Origin: Lepas anatifera | Lineage: Eukaryota > Arthropoda > Thecostraca > Lepadidae | Length of the DNA: 64,000 nt | NCBI GenBank assembly: GCA_034440635.1 | Contig: JAOTON010000458.1 | Coordinates: 26,880 to 90,879, forward strand | Direction: 5' to 3' | In this document: positions 1 to 11,583 of the stretch, in pieces | Position numbering within the stretch: the first letter of the stretch is position 1 | How the letters are laid out: the number at the start of each line of letters is the position of its first letter | The notes under the pieces: model-generated | Database searches by the model: none | What the model saw: the letters and a program-made list of their open reading frames with translations, nothing else | Told to the model about the DNA's origin: nothing | Translations under genes and position numbers: made by a program

Positions 1-1398
1 CCCGATTCACTTCTGCTCCGGTTCCGATATGAGCCTGACTGGCCCCTCTGGTGTCACAGTCCTGACAGTAGTATCTCTCCTCGGTCCGTCCAGAGGAGGG
101 GAGCCCTGGACGGACTGGCGACGGACACTGCATTATCAGGTCTATGAGAGGCTCTACAGCAGACTCTATGGGAACTCTATAGGAAATTCCTGGTCCATAG
201 TCCACCCGGTATCTTGACCCGTAACCCGTATCATTTTTCATTGAAACTCATTTATCCTGAGAAAGGCGTAGGACCAGGAGAACCATGGGTACAGGGGCCT
301 GACCCCAAAGGACAGGTTTTTCACTATTGGTTTTCATGGAAGCATTGTATGAAAACAAATTGAAAAATTGCATCCCCCGAATATTCTCTCGAAGATCCTA
401 CACTTAATATCTTGGACACTGAACATGTAGCAATGCCCCGTGTAACCGACGAATCTTCATCGATTGACGAAGAGTTGAAAATAGGCGTTCTTCGACTGAT
501 TAACCAATGTTTGAACAGGCTGTCATTCCAGAGCTATGCTTGTTTGCATATACATTATACATGCAGTCGAAGAAGTCAACATGACAATCATATTGATGGT
601 TGTAGTCAATCAACGATAAACGTACACGTATGCATACAAACGAGATGTTGAGTTTCAATCTGACATTTGAAAGGCTTAGGGTGAAAACAAGATAGAGATG
701 CAAGCCCATACAAACATAGACTTTTGCACTAAGGACAGAAAAGTCAACTTCATATTTGTAAAGGCAGAGCAACTAAATAACACAGTGACAGCCAAATATA
801 AAATCATGATAGACAATGCTTGGAAACTATTATCCATGTTTCTCATCCAACGTAATAGGGAGACGTGGGGAGCTGTAACACATCAAAGTGTTATTTACCG
901 AGTTAACTCTGTTTGTCTTAGCTCAAAATACATATTACAAAAAAGCAGTAGGTACTTCGTCTTCGTTTTTGCAAATGAAAGCTCTTAGATTTAAGTTCTA
1001 ATTATGTAATGTTGGTCCGACAATTTTCCGGTACATATAACACCTGACCTTAGAAACGGGGTGGACCTGACCTTATTTTGCGCTAAGATTTCTTGTAGGC
1101 TTTATGAATTTATGATTCCATGTTATATTCTCAATTCAAAACACTAAAATTTTTCCATATTCATACAAAAATAAATTTGATAAGCTGAAGGCAGGGAACC
1201 AAAAATAGCCACCTGAGATTATTGACACTAAAGAGCACTTGTACATACATCCTAAATTCGAGTACAAATGATTTACATTTTTAATGGAAAGTGTGTCAGA
1301 TTTCACAGAAGAGAAAAACTTTAACAATCCACCCGTCCCCTCACTCCAACTACATGACAACATATCGTCAATGCATAGTGACATGGGAGGGTTGGAAC
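1..1398. other. Unannotated stretch
   Basis: I see no gene here. Bases 1-330 hold short GC-rich words (CTGG, TCCAGAGG, CCCTGG) that recall the degenerate minisatellite at 28.6-29.3 kb, but I could not define a repeat unit. Bases 330-1398 are AT-rich with only short, uninformative open frames. Confidence 0.5.
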
Positions 1399-1553
1399 CA
1401 GTGGCGGACCAAGGACTTCACTTTGGGAGGACAGTAGGCTCGAGCCTCCACCTCTATTGTCTCGGTTCAGCCTCCGGCTATGTATTTACTAAAGGTGCTC
1501 GGAAATTTCAGGAGGGGGGCTAAGCCCCCCAGCCCTCCTTGTGTCCGTCACTG
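1399..1553. mobile_element. Short hAT-like MITE
   Basis: A 155-bp non-autonomous element bounded by imperfect inverted ends, CAGTGGCGGACCAAGG on the left and the complement of CCTTGTGTCCGTCACTG on the right. CAG...CTG ends with this GGCGGA(T)CC motif recur at 41450-41613, 54037 and elsewhere in the window. The flanking octamers GTTGGAAC and GTGTGACC match at only 5 of 8 positions, so a target duplication is not convincing here. The interior word around 1470 also recurs near 54105, which marks a shared family. It has no coding capacity. Confidence 0.6.
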
Positions 1554-4480
1554 GTGTGACCGCACCGAAACTGGGAATGCTTACCTAAGCTTCGAACCCC
1601 ACGCTGTAGAGTTAACAAAATCCAGGAGATTTGGGAAATTTGTTCTGGTTCACTCGTGAGTAATTATAAAATATATTTTCCCAAAAAGAGGCTGAACTAA
1701 TTCCCGAGAAAAGGCCTCAGCCTGCCGCACGGCTAAACTCTGTGAATACAAACAGCTCAGCCAACTGCGGCTGCACATGGGCTGAGCTCGCAAAATGTGC
1801 TCGTTTCTAATGTTTGGCAGCCAGATTAGTTGTAGCGTTTGCCCTGTAATTCGGTTGTTCCGTCTTCTATAACTCCTTAGGCAAAAAGCTATAACCAGAG
1901 ACAGTGGTTTACTTATCCTTAGCCAGGTCACCTGAGCTAAATCACAACTTGCAACTACAAAGAAATTCTGTTAACATTTTGTTTCCAGTAGACAATCACA
2001 GGCATTTCACGCACGATTGACATTCAACATAGCAAATTTTACAGTGGATGTGTAGCTCATTAGTTTTGTATTTTGTACAGTTTTAGGCCGGTGGAGCAGA
2101 ATAATGGCATTAGCCACGACTTACGGTTAGAGAAGGCGGCGAAAGCTAAGAAAGCTTCCGTGGTGGTGAATGCTCACCGTGTAAAGATCTCTTGTTGTTT
2201 TATTCCGTTTTCGTAAACTCACAAGTCCAGCGCTGGGGGTTTCCGATGGAAGAGAAATTAGAGAGCCTTTGGGTGAGGCTGGCACGCTCATCACTGGGAG
2301 GATAAAACAGTGGAGAGCCTCAACACTCTGGTGCTCCAGGTAGGTGACGAGTGCGACCAAGAAACACTTCTTTCATGCAGGAGCTGATTTATTTATTTAT
2401 TTATTTATTTTACTTCATCAGACCGCTCCACAAAATACATGTGGCTATTATTAGCCTGGAACTCACTTGTACATCAGATTATTCGGCTAAATTGACCGTT
2501 TACCTATTAATCTTAGGTGCACAGAATCGTTTTATATCGTAATTCTTAAGTTTGCCGTAACCACACTTGCGCAGGGGCTGTTCCTCCTTGCTTTTCGGTT
2601 CGCTTGGATAACTGTTTTCGGACCAGGGTCAGCAACCATTTTGAATTCAAATCCTTGATGACAGACCAAAACCACTTAAACAGCTGAGTGCATCAGTAGA
2701 CGGCCTGCAGGATGTGAAACCAGGTGAACGCCGCAGACGATGCGCTGTCCGGAAGTAGCAGTCTTGTAAAATAATCTGAATATCACAGGAAGACTTAAAA
2801 TACGTATCAGAAGCCATATGATGGTCATTGAGGCAAATGCCATCGAACTAAGCGTTATCAAGGACAGAAATTAAAACTCCAGCTTTTTTTAACATGCAAT
2901 TCTATTGCTAGAAAAGGTCCGCCATCCATTTAACCGGGTAGCCAGGCGTGCCCCCTCCGCGATCCCAACGACAACAGTACCCTTACGTTAACACCACCAG
3001 AACATAAAATATTACAAGTCGCGGCACACCCTGCTAGGAAAAAGAAAGTAACTTAAAGAAAGCATAATAAATATCATACTATTAGTAAAAACTGCCAGTA
3101 GTAGCTCCCTGTAAATATACAGGGAGCAGGAATACAGGTCTATTTAGGTCTTTTGACAAAAGACCAGAAACAAACAGAGCCAACGCGAGCAGTCACACAT
3201 ACGGGACCGCTCAGCGAAAGCTCTGTTATATAGCCTCATCCTTCATTCCATTCACGATAGTTGTAGTGTCCACGTAGAAGACATAATATCGAGTTTCCAG
3301 GCAAACATGACGATTATTCAAACAACCATTTTTTAGTCTGAGATCAATTTACCGTCGCTAGAAAATAAGTGCCCAACCGAGAAAGTCCCAAAAGAGTCCG
3401 AAAATAAGTGCCCAAAAGAGAAACTGATGGGTGAAGAACACGAAGCACGGGCTACGATCTCAATTGTGTTCAATTGTTTAGTCTTCTTTCTTTGAGGATG
3501 GACATGGAGAAAGTCAGTTCATCCAAGCTTCTGCTTAGAAAGTGATCACTCGAGCTCTAGACCCGTTGGTAGCAAATTCCAATAAGGCTTCATTTTTGGA
3601 ATGACTTTTCACTAACACAGGCCGTGGATGGAGGGAGAACTGAGTGTATAAAGTAAAGCCTGATATGCTCCAAGCTAAATCTGCAATTCACTGGGCACAA
3701 GCTACATATTTCTTCCTTGTGAGTGAAACACACTCAGGTGATTAGGCTCCACTCAGCCGTCCAGCAACTCAGTCCTCTGAAAACCGGTGACAGTATAACA
3801 ATAGCGTAAAAAATTAGTGCTTGAATTTAGGTAAGGCTTAGCGTTAGAAAGATAATATGCTCTACTAACAATGCTTTACATTCATTTGATCGTAAATATG
3901 TTGACCTGGATGCAAATAACGCATTCGGTGAGAATTACGACTATCCGAAGCATGGAGCGAGCATGCAATACAGACTACTAATCGGTAGATAGGCAGCAGT
4001 CTGAATAACTTCCCTAGTAGTTGACTTTGTGTCGGCGGAGTGGAGAATGACCTTTGCCCAAGCGGGATACTCGTTCTCAGCCGACGATAGGTACCCTTCT
4101 GTGACTACTGACAGAATTTTCACCCTTCCGGATTTTAGCCTGCTGAAAGTCAAATTTGACTTTGAGTCGGTGAGGTAAGAAGAAACTATCAGAAGAAAAC
4201 ACGACCAGCAATGTATCAAGCTAAGCAGACTAAGCTATCGAGGCAGCTCACTCATCCTTGGCCTTTTTTCGGACATTGAGAGGTGAAATGCTCCTCTTTT
4301 ATTCTCTCAAAGAGACTTTAATAGTAAACATTAAGGCAAAGAGAGGAAAAATTGGATCCGTCTGCTGCAGCCATTTGCATGACAGCGTATTGCATCATCT
4401 GATAAGAAAACCAACGCTGTACCAGACCGACTCACTGTAACAATTCCAAATCCCCTAATTAGCTGCTTCGCGCCTGTCTG
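1554..4480. other. Unannotated intergenic stretch
   Basis: No gene is recognised. A (TTTA)n microsatellite lies at 2387-2412. The phrase GAAAATAAGTGCCCAA occurs twice near 3360-3415. An open stretch bounded by plausible splice sites at about 2228-2340 is ambiguous because both strands are open, so it is not called. If the minus-strand exon at 4502-4589 is real, its first intron and later exons would lie in this direction. Confidence 0.5.
2387..2412. repeat. (TTTA)n microsatellite
   Basis: A simple tetranucleotide run of about six TTTA units. Confidence 0.9.
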
Positions 4481-4501
4481 CCCGGCGTCCCGCTTACTTA
4501 C

Positions 4502-4589
4502 CCATACCGGAGAGTGCCGATTCGCCCGAGTAGGAGAAATTCGTCACAAGCTCTGCCGACGGCTGTGTCTTGTCCTTGAACGGGGTCAT
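4502..4589 (-). CDS. Candidate first coding exon of unidentified gene (partial)
   Basis: On the minus strand an ATG at 4589 opens a frame of about 29 codons (beginning MTPFKDKTQPSAELV) that runs into a near-consensus donor, ATGG|GTAAGTAAG, with the last exon base at 4502. The frame is also open upstream of the ATG to 5087, but that part is Arg-rich and reads like translated CpG-island sequence, so I prefer the internal ATG. I do not recognise the protein family. Support comes from the donor, the CpG-rich setting and several CCAAT boxes just upstream on the same strand. The rest of the gene would lie towards position 1, and I could not identify a downstream exon. Confidence 0.4.
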
Positions 4590-5000
4590 GCCCTGCGGCA
4601 CTGAAAACAGGTCACAGTCTCTGCGCGGCACGGCTGGCACGCTGTATCGCACGCGGCGATTCACCAGGTCACGCACGGAGCGCTGCCGTCGCCCGCGGTC
4701 ACGCTGCCGGTCACGCCGCGGGAACACGCCGCGCCAAATTAACCCGCCGCCGTCGCCGCCGCCCGCTGCGACGCCGCGCGGCAGCGATGAGACGCGGCGA
4801 GGCGGGAGCCAATCAGAGCGCGTACAGCTGCTGTCCAGCGCGCCCATTGGTTTAGACGGCGCCATGCTTGTTCGGGTGTTGCGCATGATTGGTCGGCGTT
4901 GCGAGTGGCGAGAGTGGGCGTTTGTGCTTGCTGTTTGGCTGATTGAAATGCCTCTGATGTTGCCGCCGGGCCAGCGATTTTGGAGAGGCTTATATCGACC
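4590..5000 (-). promoter_or_regulatory. CpG-rich candidate promoter with CCAAT boxes
   Basis: This block is far richer in CpG than its flanks. Reading on the minus strand, CCAAT or its core occurs near 4890 (GACCAATCA) and 4850 (AACCAATGG), with a further inverted copy near 4808 (AGCCAATCAG on the plus strand). A TATAAG-like word lies near 4990. Together with the open frame and donor just downstream, this suggests a promoter firing towards lower coordinates. A bidirectional promoter cannot be excluded because CCAAT boxes occur in both orientations. Confidence 0.4.
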
Positions 5001-5702
5001 AAGACAGGGGTGATGAGATAAAACGCTCTCCGATAGCACATAATCGCGATATGACAAATTGTGATCGTCTGCCTCTGATTGTATCACATAAAGGGGTAGG
5101 GTGTTTTAATGCGGTTTTGACTTTAGCCCTATGCTTAGTCTTTGGAAACACGTAAATGGGAAGGACCTCATCACGAGGATGATAAGTGATGTACCGTTTT
5201 TCTCAGTCCTTTCATTCTTGGTTGGTATTGTACACTTGCTACACTTGCTGCCGCTGATTGGAGAGATCCAATCGTGCAATAATTTGGGAGGAGTGCAAGC
5301 TCGTGCAAATCTGCCAGATTGAGCGGTTTTACCAGCCAGATCCTATGCGATAACAAACAACGCTGGTTCAATGTAACTTAAGAAATAACATGAAGGGAAA
5401 GGTGGGGCGGGGGGGGAGGGTGCAAAAGAATCGGGTGAGCTCATTTTTGGTGACACCGCCTAACAAGGAGACACCAAATTACATCTCGGGGACGTCGCTT
5501 CTCGCTACCTTGAGAGGAAGCAGTGGGAAGCGAAGTTTCACGAGGACGTCGGAGTCGTTCCAGGGGTGCCCGAGATAAAATCGCTCTTATACGACTGAGC
5601 ATGGAAAATTTGTAACTGAGAGGCACCTGCATCCCAAAAGTAGCTAAGCGAGGTTAAGCCTCTGATCCCAACACCATCTAATGGAACACAGATATGACAC
5701 CG
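5001..5702. other. Unannotated stretch
   Basis: No recognised gene or repeat. It contains a G-rich run near 5400-5425 and only short open frames. Confidence 0.4.
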
Positions 5703-5840
5703 CCTAGGGCAGTGGCGGATCAAGGAGGGGGAGGCACACCGGGCAATTACCTCCGATTTTTGACCGATCAAAAAACATGTTTTTCACGATATTGCGTCCC
5801 GTGCCCCCCAACCGTCGGTCTGGATGCGACCCTGGCCTAA
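5703..5840. repeat. Dispersed repeat fragment
   Basis: Begins with AGTGGCGGATCAAGG, a hAT-like end. It shares an interior of the type GGGCAATTACC...TTTTTCACGAT...CCGTCGGTCTG with 10270-10450 and, more weakly, 55565-55690. The opposite end is not identifiable, so this may be a truncated element. Confidence 0.5.
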
Positions 5841-6555
5841 GGTACAGGCAACACTTTTCCAAGTTGCATTTGTCAAAAAATTTGCTTGCTACAAATTCTG
5901 TTTTATGCTAGAAGTTTTACGATATCTGAGTAAAGTGGGCGAATGGCGCCGGTCGCGTTATAACACCCATCGCCCTCTCGGGAAAATCGCTCAAGACGTG
6001 TCGGCAACGCTCCCTGGCTGTGACCCTGGGTTTGATGGCTGAAAAGTAAAACGTGTGCAACATGCTTGTCATTTTATGAGTGGAAAGCGCGGACAGATAC
6101 AAGCCTCTTTTGACGAAAGTAAACCTTTTTCAAACCGGGATGAAAATGCTCAGGGGGACATAGAAAACTCGTTTCAAGAGTATGGAGTCGGAAGGTATCA
6201 CATGTTCTGAACAAGTCCCTCGCCGCACTGTAGTCTATTATGCCTTCCAATAGTTCTGCCAGTTGTAAACATCAAGTTGCCACAGTCGAATAGCAAATTT
6301 TCAATAGCTGTTGTCATTATAAAAGGAGTTTATAACATTTAAAAAATATACATTGTACACTGTATCCTAAAACAGATTCAGACAAATTTATATTCATACA
6401 AATGCCTGCTTTGTGTCCTACGTTTTCTGGACATATTTCTGACACATTTTAAGCAGTTAAAAGCTAAGCAATTCTTTGTCCATACATATCGTCGGAGAGT
6501 TGGGTAATTTTATATATTCGAAGTGGCAATGCCAATACCAGCAAAACTGACCAAC
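5841..6555. other. Unannotated stretch
   Basis: No gene or repeat is recognised between the dispersed fragment and the first TTAA-flanked element. Confidence 0.4.
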
Positions 6556-6559
6556 TTAA

Positions 6560-7404
6560 CGCGCGCATTGACGGAGTTCTGAGCCACATTCGCTTTGACA
6601 GGGGGAGGGGTGGGTACCCGCCCCCTAAGATCTCGAGAACCACGCTAGATAGCAAAACGTTTAACGGTGTTGGATAGCTCATTCAATTTTCTATAGAAAA
6701 CATTTGAAACATTTTTTTGACAGGCTTTATTTAAGGTCACTGGAGGTCAAGGCATGTCACCATAGGGATAACATGTAGATGAAGGTTTTCAGTCATTGCC
6801 TCTGAACTAGTAAAGATAAAGTACAACAATCTACACCATTAGAATTCTCGCAGCAAGCCGAATCGAATGATATATAATATGATTTTTATAGGCCAAGTCA
6901 GATCAGATACAGGATTTGACCTGACCTGACGTCAGGTCAAAAGTCAAATTAGGCAAAAATGCTATCATTAGAACTGCAAAGATGAGGCAGTCTTAACGCC
7001 TTAAAAAGAAGTGCTCTACCATCATCAATTACAAAGTTATTCAGTTTAAGCCATTTTTCCTGTGTTTCCAATGGGGAGGTGATGCCTCGTACCTGACCTT
7101 ATGTCATCGATATCAAGTTACTGGAATATTGTTTAGAGTTCAGTAAGCCCATTATGTGATATGAGTTTCAATCGGATAGGTCCTCCCTGTTCTGATTTAT
7201 GCTATCTTAAACTTATTTTTGAGGTGAGGTCATTTGAGCTGCACTGATGACCTGACCTGAGACGACTCAAGCTTAAAATTTTGCCTAAAATTGTACAAAT
7301 GATCAGAGCAAATCTACTCTTGGTACGGCGGCGCGTATACGCGCCGCCGTTTTTATTTTGTTTCCAAAAAACTCAAGGCAGTGGGTACCCCTTCAATGCA
7401 CGTG
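6560..7404 (+). mobile_element. TTAA-flanked MITE, family 1, copy A
   Basis: An 845-bp element flanked by TTAA at 6556-6559 and 7405-7408. Its ends are inverted repeats, CGCGCGCATTGACGG on the left and the complement of CCTTCAATGCACGTG on the right. Inside are many AGGTCA/TGACCT hexamers, the core AATCGAATGATATATAATAT (about 6860), and near the right end a GC-rich palindrome followed by a T-run. TTAA duplications are typical of the piggyBac and Kolobok superfamilies. No transposase is encoded, so the superfamily is inferred from the target site only. Confidence 0.75.
7326..7354 (+). other. GC-rich palindrome plus T-run in MITE copy A
   Basis: A 24-bp perfect palindrome (CGGCGGCGCGTA and its reverse complement) followed at once by TTTTT. 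The same hairpin-plus-T arrangement recurs at the matching place in other copies: 8554-8574 (reverse orientation), 23243-23267, about 27384-27410 and about 52089-52114. It could be a structural transposase signal, or the 3' end of a Pol III-type transcript. Confidence 0.7.
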
Positions 7405-7462
7405 TTAATATCCCGGAAAGCGGATCTCCTTTTGCAATGCGTAGCTATACACTTCCATTTAG

Positions 7463-8251
7463 CACGCGCATTGACGAGTGTCTGAGCCACCTTCGCTTTG
7501 ACGGGGGTGGGTACCCGCCTCCCTAAAATCTCGAAAACCACGCTGAATAGCGAAAAAAGTAAACGGTGTTGGGTAGCCCATCCACTTCTCTGTCGAAAAC
7601 ATTTAAACCTTTTTTTCTCAGGTCACATTTGAAGTCACTAGTCATAGGGACCTCAAACCTGACCTGACCGTCATAGGGATAGCATGTAAATGAAGGTTTT
7701 TGGTCAGTACATCTGAGCAAGCAAAGATAAAGCAACAAATTGAACATTCCAGTCCTCGCAGCAAGCCGAATCAAATGGAATATAATATGACCTTGCTAGG
7801 TCAGATACAATATTTGACCTGACCTGAGGTCAGGTCAAGGTCAAATTAGGTAAAATGCATGTCATTAGAACTGAAAGGACACGGCAAATATATTGCAGTT
7901 ACAATAAAGGCTCTATCGCCATTCATTAATAAGTTATTCAGTTAAAACCATTTCCAATGTATTTCCAAAGGATAGGTCATGGCTCGTACCTGATCTTAGG
8001 TCATCGATATAAGAAATACCGGAATATATTATAGAGAATTCGGTGGGGCCATTATCTTATATAAATTTCGATTGGATACGTTCATCGTGCTTTGGCTTGT
8101 GCTATCTTAAACTTTTTTGAGGTCAGGACTCTTGACCTGTACTGGTGACCTGACCTGAGATGACCTAATCTTAGAATTTGGGAAAAGGCTGTAAAAATGA
8201 GGAGGAAAAATTTATGTCAAGTACGGTAGCGCTACGCTCCACCGTTTTTAT
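7463..8251 (+). mobile_element. Family 1 MITE, copy B, 3'-truncated
   Basis: The left end, CACGCGCATTGACG, follows TTAG where intact copies have TTAA. Homology to copies A, C and D continues through the AGGTCA-rich interior to a decayed hairpin at about 8224-8245 and stops near 8251. The last roughly 60 bp and the right inverted end are missing. It lies 54 bp after copy A in the same orientation. Confidence 0.65.
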
Positions 8252-8491
8252 GGTACATTACTCGCTTTATGCTATAATCGCTCTACCATGCTAAATTCCA
8301 ACAGGTAGAGCCAGGGAAAGCCGATTAATTTTCTTGCCTGGATGTAAATTCTTATCATGTTCGAAGGTAGAGAAATAAATAAATTTAATTAATAGTATTT
8401 GAAGAAAAAAATTCAGTCGAGATAAACAATATTTTTTTGGAAGTCAAGACCCATTTTTTCGCTTTCAAAAGCGAGTGATTTCGGCTTTTAA

Positions 8492-9332
8492 CACGCGCAT
8501 TGACGGGGGGCGGGTACCCGCCCCCCTCGGGTTTTTCGGAGACAGCAGAAAAACGGCGGCGCGTAGCGCCGCCGTACTTGGTATACCTTTTCCCTCATCA
8601 TTTTTACAACTTCTGTGAAAATTTTAAGGTTAGGTCATTTCAGGTCAGGTCACCAGTACAGGTCAAGTGACCCGACCTCAAAAAAAGTTTAAGATAGCAT
8701 AAGTCGGAGCAGGGTGAACTTATCCGATTGAAACTCACATCACATAATGGCCCCACCGAGTTCTCTAAAATATGTTCCGGTATTTTTGATATCGATGACC
8801 TAAGGTCAGGTACGAGGCATGACCTCTCCATTGGAAATACATGGGAAAAATGGTTTTTACGGAATAACTCAGTAACGGATGGTGATAGAGCATTTATTTT
8901 AGCTGCATTAGACTCGCCTGGGCTTTGCGGTTCTAATGATATGCATTTTATATAATTTGACCCTGACCTGACCTCAGGTCAGGTCAAATCCTTGATTTGA
9001 CCTAGCAAGGTCAAATTATATATCATTCGATTCGGCTTGCTAAGAGGATTCATATAGTTCAAGTCGTTTTGCTCTATCTTTACTTGTTCAGATTTCATGG
9101 CCGAAAAACTGAATTTACATGTTATCCCTATGACGGGCATGTTTTGACCTCTCGTGACCTTAAATGTGACCTGACAAAAAAATGGTTCAAATGTTTTCGA
9201 TGGAGAAGTGGATGGGCAGCCCAACGCCGTTTACCGTTTTTCGCTACCTACCGTGGTTCTCGAGATCTTAGGGGGGCGGGTACCCGCCCCCCGTCAATGC
9301 GAAGGTGGCTCAGACCCCCGTCAATGCGCGTG
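8492..9332 (-). mobile_element. TTAA-flanked MITE, family 1, copy C
   Basis: An 841-bp reverse-orientation copy flanked by TTAA at 8488-8491 and 9333-9336. Both termini carry CACGCGCATTGACGG, and both subterminal regions contain a GGGCGGGTACCCGCCC palindrome, more regular than in the other copies. The hairpin is at 8554-8574. It is the best-preserved copy of the family in the window. The 141-codon open frame crossing its right half is accidental, since it runs through the inverted end. Confidence 0.8.
8964..8987. promoter_or_regulatory. Palindromic cluster of AGGTCA half-sites
   Basis: Inside MITE copy C, TGACCTGACCT is followed one base later by AGGTCAGGTCA, giving an everted arrangement of overlapping half-sites. 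AGGTCA is the established core half-site of nuclear receptors. Similar clusters occur near 6919, 7817 and 26815. Receptor binding here is inferred only; the motif could instead serve the transposase. Confidence 0.4.
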
Positions 9333-9336
9333 TTAA

Positions 9337-9769
9337 TCGTTAAAAATGTTCCCAGCGCGGGTGAAAAAGGTTACCGGGGTGGCTATTCGACCACTGTGCC
9401 ATTCATCTCCGAATGCTCTTGGCTTTCACCCACGGCAGTTGATGCTCTCTACCAAGGTCTCCCTCCTAAACATCAACGTAGACTTACCATCTAAATGTGA
9501 CTAAATTTAATGTAAGTGAACTGTTTTGAGAATGTTTTCCCGGGAAGTCAATCAGTGTCAGATTGATGTAATTGAACAGCGATGTAGCCGAAAATTTGTC
9601 AGATAAGGCTTATCTTTTGATACCAAGGTTAGCTGCGATGGACAAAGGACCTTTAAATCAACTGATTTTACCTAAACCTAGATATGAGTTCGAATGCGTG
9701 GAAAAAACAAGCGAATCAAGGATATGCGATCGGGGGGGGATTTAGTCCGAAGGGGGTGCTATCTAGGCC
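9337..9769. other. Unannotated stretch
   Basis: No gene or clear repeat is seen between the two transposons. Confidence 0.4.
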
Positions 9770-10088
9770 CAGGGGTGGACGCAGACCCGAATTCTGGGGG
9801 CCAAACCCCTGTCTGCCTCTCCTCCTGGGGGAGGGAATATTTTTTTGCTCTACAGACCTAGTGTAAACACATTTTTTCAGCGCTCGACAGACCTAGTATA
9901 AACTACCTCTCCAAGTACATGATCGCTCTCCAGGGGGGGTCGGAGCGAATATTTTTTGCTCTACAGACCTAGTTTAAACACCTTTTTTCAAAAATTTCTC
10001 CGGCGTTTGGGGGGCCAAAGATAGTTTGCCCCCTCCCTCCAGCGCTTTGGGGGGCCATGGCCGGAATGGCCCCCTGCGTCCGCCAATG
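9770..10088. mobile_element. hAT-type MITE (319 bp)
   Basis: The ends are CAGGGGTGGACGCAG on the left and CTGCGTCCGCCAATG on the right. The flanking octamers TCTAGGCC (9762-9769) and TTTAGGCC (10089-10096) match at 7 of 8 positions, the 8-bp duplication expected of hAT transposition. It shares the words CTCTACAGACCTAGT and a terminal AGCGCTTTGGGGGG segment with the shorter copy at 35874-36079. The CTCTACAGACCTAG segment is repeated within this copy, at about 9848 and 9960. No coding capacity. Confidence 0.75.
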
Positions 10089-10269
10089 TTTAGGCCATGA
10101 GGTTGGGGGCGCCAAATCATATTGTAGGGGGCGCTGATGCTTCTGCATCCTGGGGGCGGCACCTCGAATCCCCTGAATACACCTATGATGCAAAATTCGA
10201 CCAAATGGGTCACAACCCGTGTCCTCCGTCTATACTACTGGCGTTGGGGATCTCTGATACACCCTGGTC

Positions 10270-10450
10270 CACTAGCATCACAAGTCTGATACTGGTCCTT
10301 GGTCCATGGGGAGGGGCAAACCAGGCAATTACCCACCCCGCCCCCTGATTTTGCCGATTTTCTTAAAAAAACACGCTCTTTACGATGTTGGGCCCCATCC
10401 CCCCAAAGCCGTCGGTCTGAATCTGACCCTACCCTGGCTCGTCGCCAACG
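10270..10450. repeat. Dispersed repeat, second copy
   Basis: Related to 5703-5840 through a GGCAATTACC...GATTTTGCCGATTTTC...CCGTCGGTCTGAATC interior. Element ends are not clear. Confidence 0.45.
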
Positions 10451-11350
10451 GAACATTCTGCTTCGTATCTGGGATAGACACGTCGTCCGGTCGACGACCT
10501 ACCGTCGGAAGTTCGCAGATGCCCCAACTGCTCGGCTTCTGTGTTGCACTGAAGAGGCTGGCTGGGAAACGTTCGAGGAGCGGTCTGATTCGAATGAAAT
10601 CGAACTAGGATCAAGTGGTGAGTGGCAATATGAGCTTTCGACCGAGTGGAGGAGACGTAAAATTGCAACAAAAAGTAAAGAAAATGGTAACCTACCCAGT
10701 GTCTTCTGCACCGCGAAGGCTGACTCAACTGGTATTTTGTGTTTGTATTGCTTTGTGTTCCAGCTTGTTTTACTGGAGCACGGGGTGCTGATAGCTGGAT
10801 GACTGGAGAACTGGAAGTTGTTTTCATAAGTGCATACATACAGTTATGTGAGGAGTTTCAAAAGGTATCTAAAATAAAAAGAAACGCAAGATTCCTTGCC
10901 TTCATCTTCAAATGGCTAGGGAGGTCACCGCCGGAGAGACAGGGGATCCGCACCTCCCCCTCCCTCGACCCAAGTATGGGGCTCCAAAATTTTGACTTCC
11001 TCAGAGTTAAAAAAGTAATGTTCTATCCAGAAGGCGTTAAAAATGTCTCATTCAAGGACAAAAGCGTTGTTTTCTTCTTTCAAGGTACCTTATGCTTCAG
11101 AGGAAAGCTTTGGTACCCTCCAATAAACTTATAAACAAAAAGAAGTGCGGAGGTCAGCATTCGGCAAGAAAGAAAGTTGTCTGGTACACCATCCAAAAAG
11201 AAAAAAACCTGAGCGTAGGGTTAGCCCATTCTGTTTACAAACTGATGAAATGATCCTAACAATTTTTCGCTGGGCAATCCACTTGGCAAAACTCGGTGAC
11301 AATCATATAAAACAAAAACACACCTCAGCCACAACAAAACACAATGGTAG
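10451..11350. other. Unannotated stretch
   Basis: No recognised gene. The two overlapping plus-strand open frames near 10299-10802 start inside the dispersed repeat and show no domain I can name. Confidence 0.4.
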
Positions 11351-11358
11351 GAACTTAC

Positions 11359-11446
11359 CTTTGATGTCCCACCAAACGTGCCAAATACTGCTCCCTGATC
11401 TTCAACATAAACAAGACAAAAGTTCAGTCCCTGGCTTCGTATATCT
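11359..11446 (-). CDS. Candidate internal exon, product unknown
   Basis: On the minus strand this 88-bp stretch follows a TGTGTCAG acceptor-like end and is followed by a strong donor, AAAG|GTAAGTTCC. One frame has 29 full codons with balanced composition and a Gly-rich tail (VFGTFGGTSK). I do not recognise the family. An alternative reading is that a TATAAA at 11584-11589 on the same strand starts transcription and this is part of a non-coding first exon. No partner exon was found. Confidence 0.3.
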
Positions 11447-11583
11447 CTGACACATGTGCACACGCCACATAGCTGTGATCGGCTGCCCCCGCGCGAGGCC
11501 GCACCTGACTCGCGGTGACTCCACAGAGGCTCACGCCAGCGAATAGACGGGCAGTCGCCCTCAGCACCGCCTTTGTTGTGAAC

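Noticed and set aside
2228..2340. Internal exon with pyrimidine-rich acceptor and CAG|GTAGGT donor (+)
   Set aside because: The minus strand is equally open with its own donor-like GTGAGC. Neither translation is recognisable, so strand and reality are undecided.
7326..7354. Bacterial-type intrinsic terminator
   Set aside because: Hairpin plus T-run fits the shape, but the window is eukaryotic and the motif is a recurring part of a transposon.
9069..9494. 141-codon plus-strand frame
   Set aside because: Crosses the interior and inverted end of MITE copy C.
10299..10839. Overlapping open frames of 100-167 codons on both strands
   Set aside because: They begin in a dispersed repeat, show no domain, and are open in competing frames.
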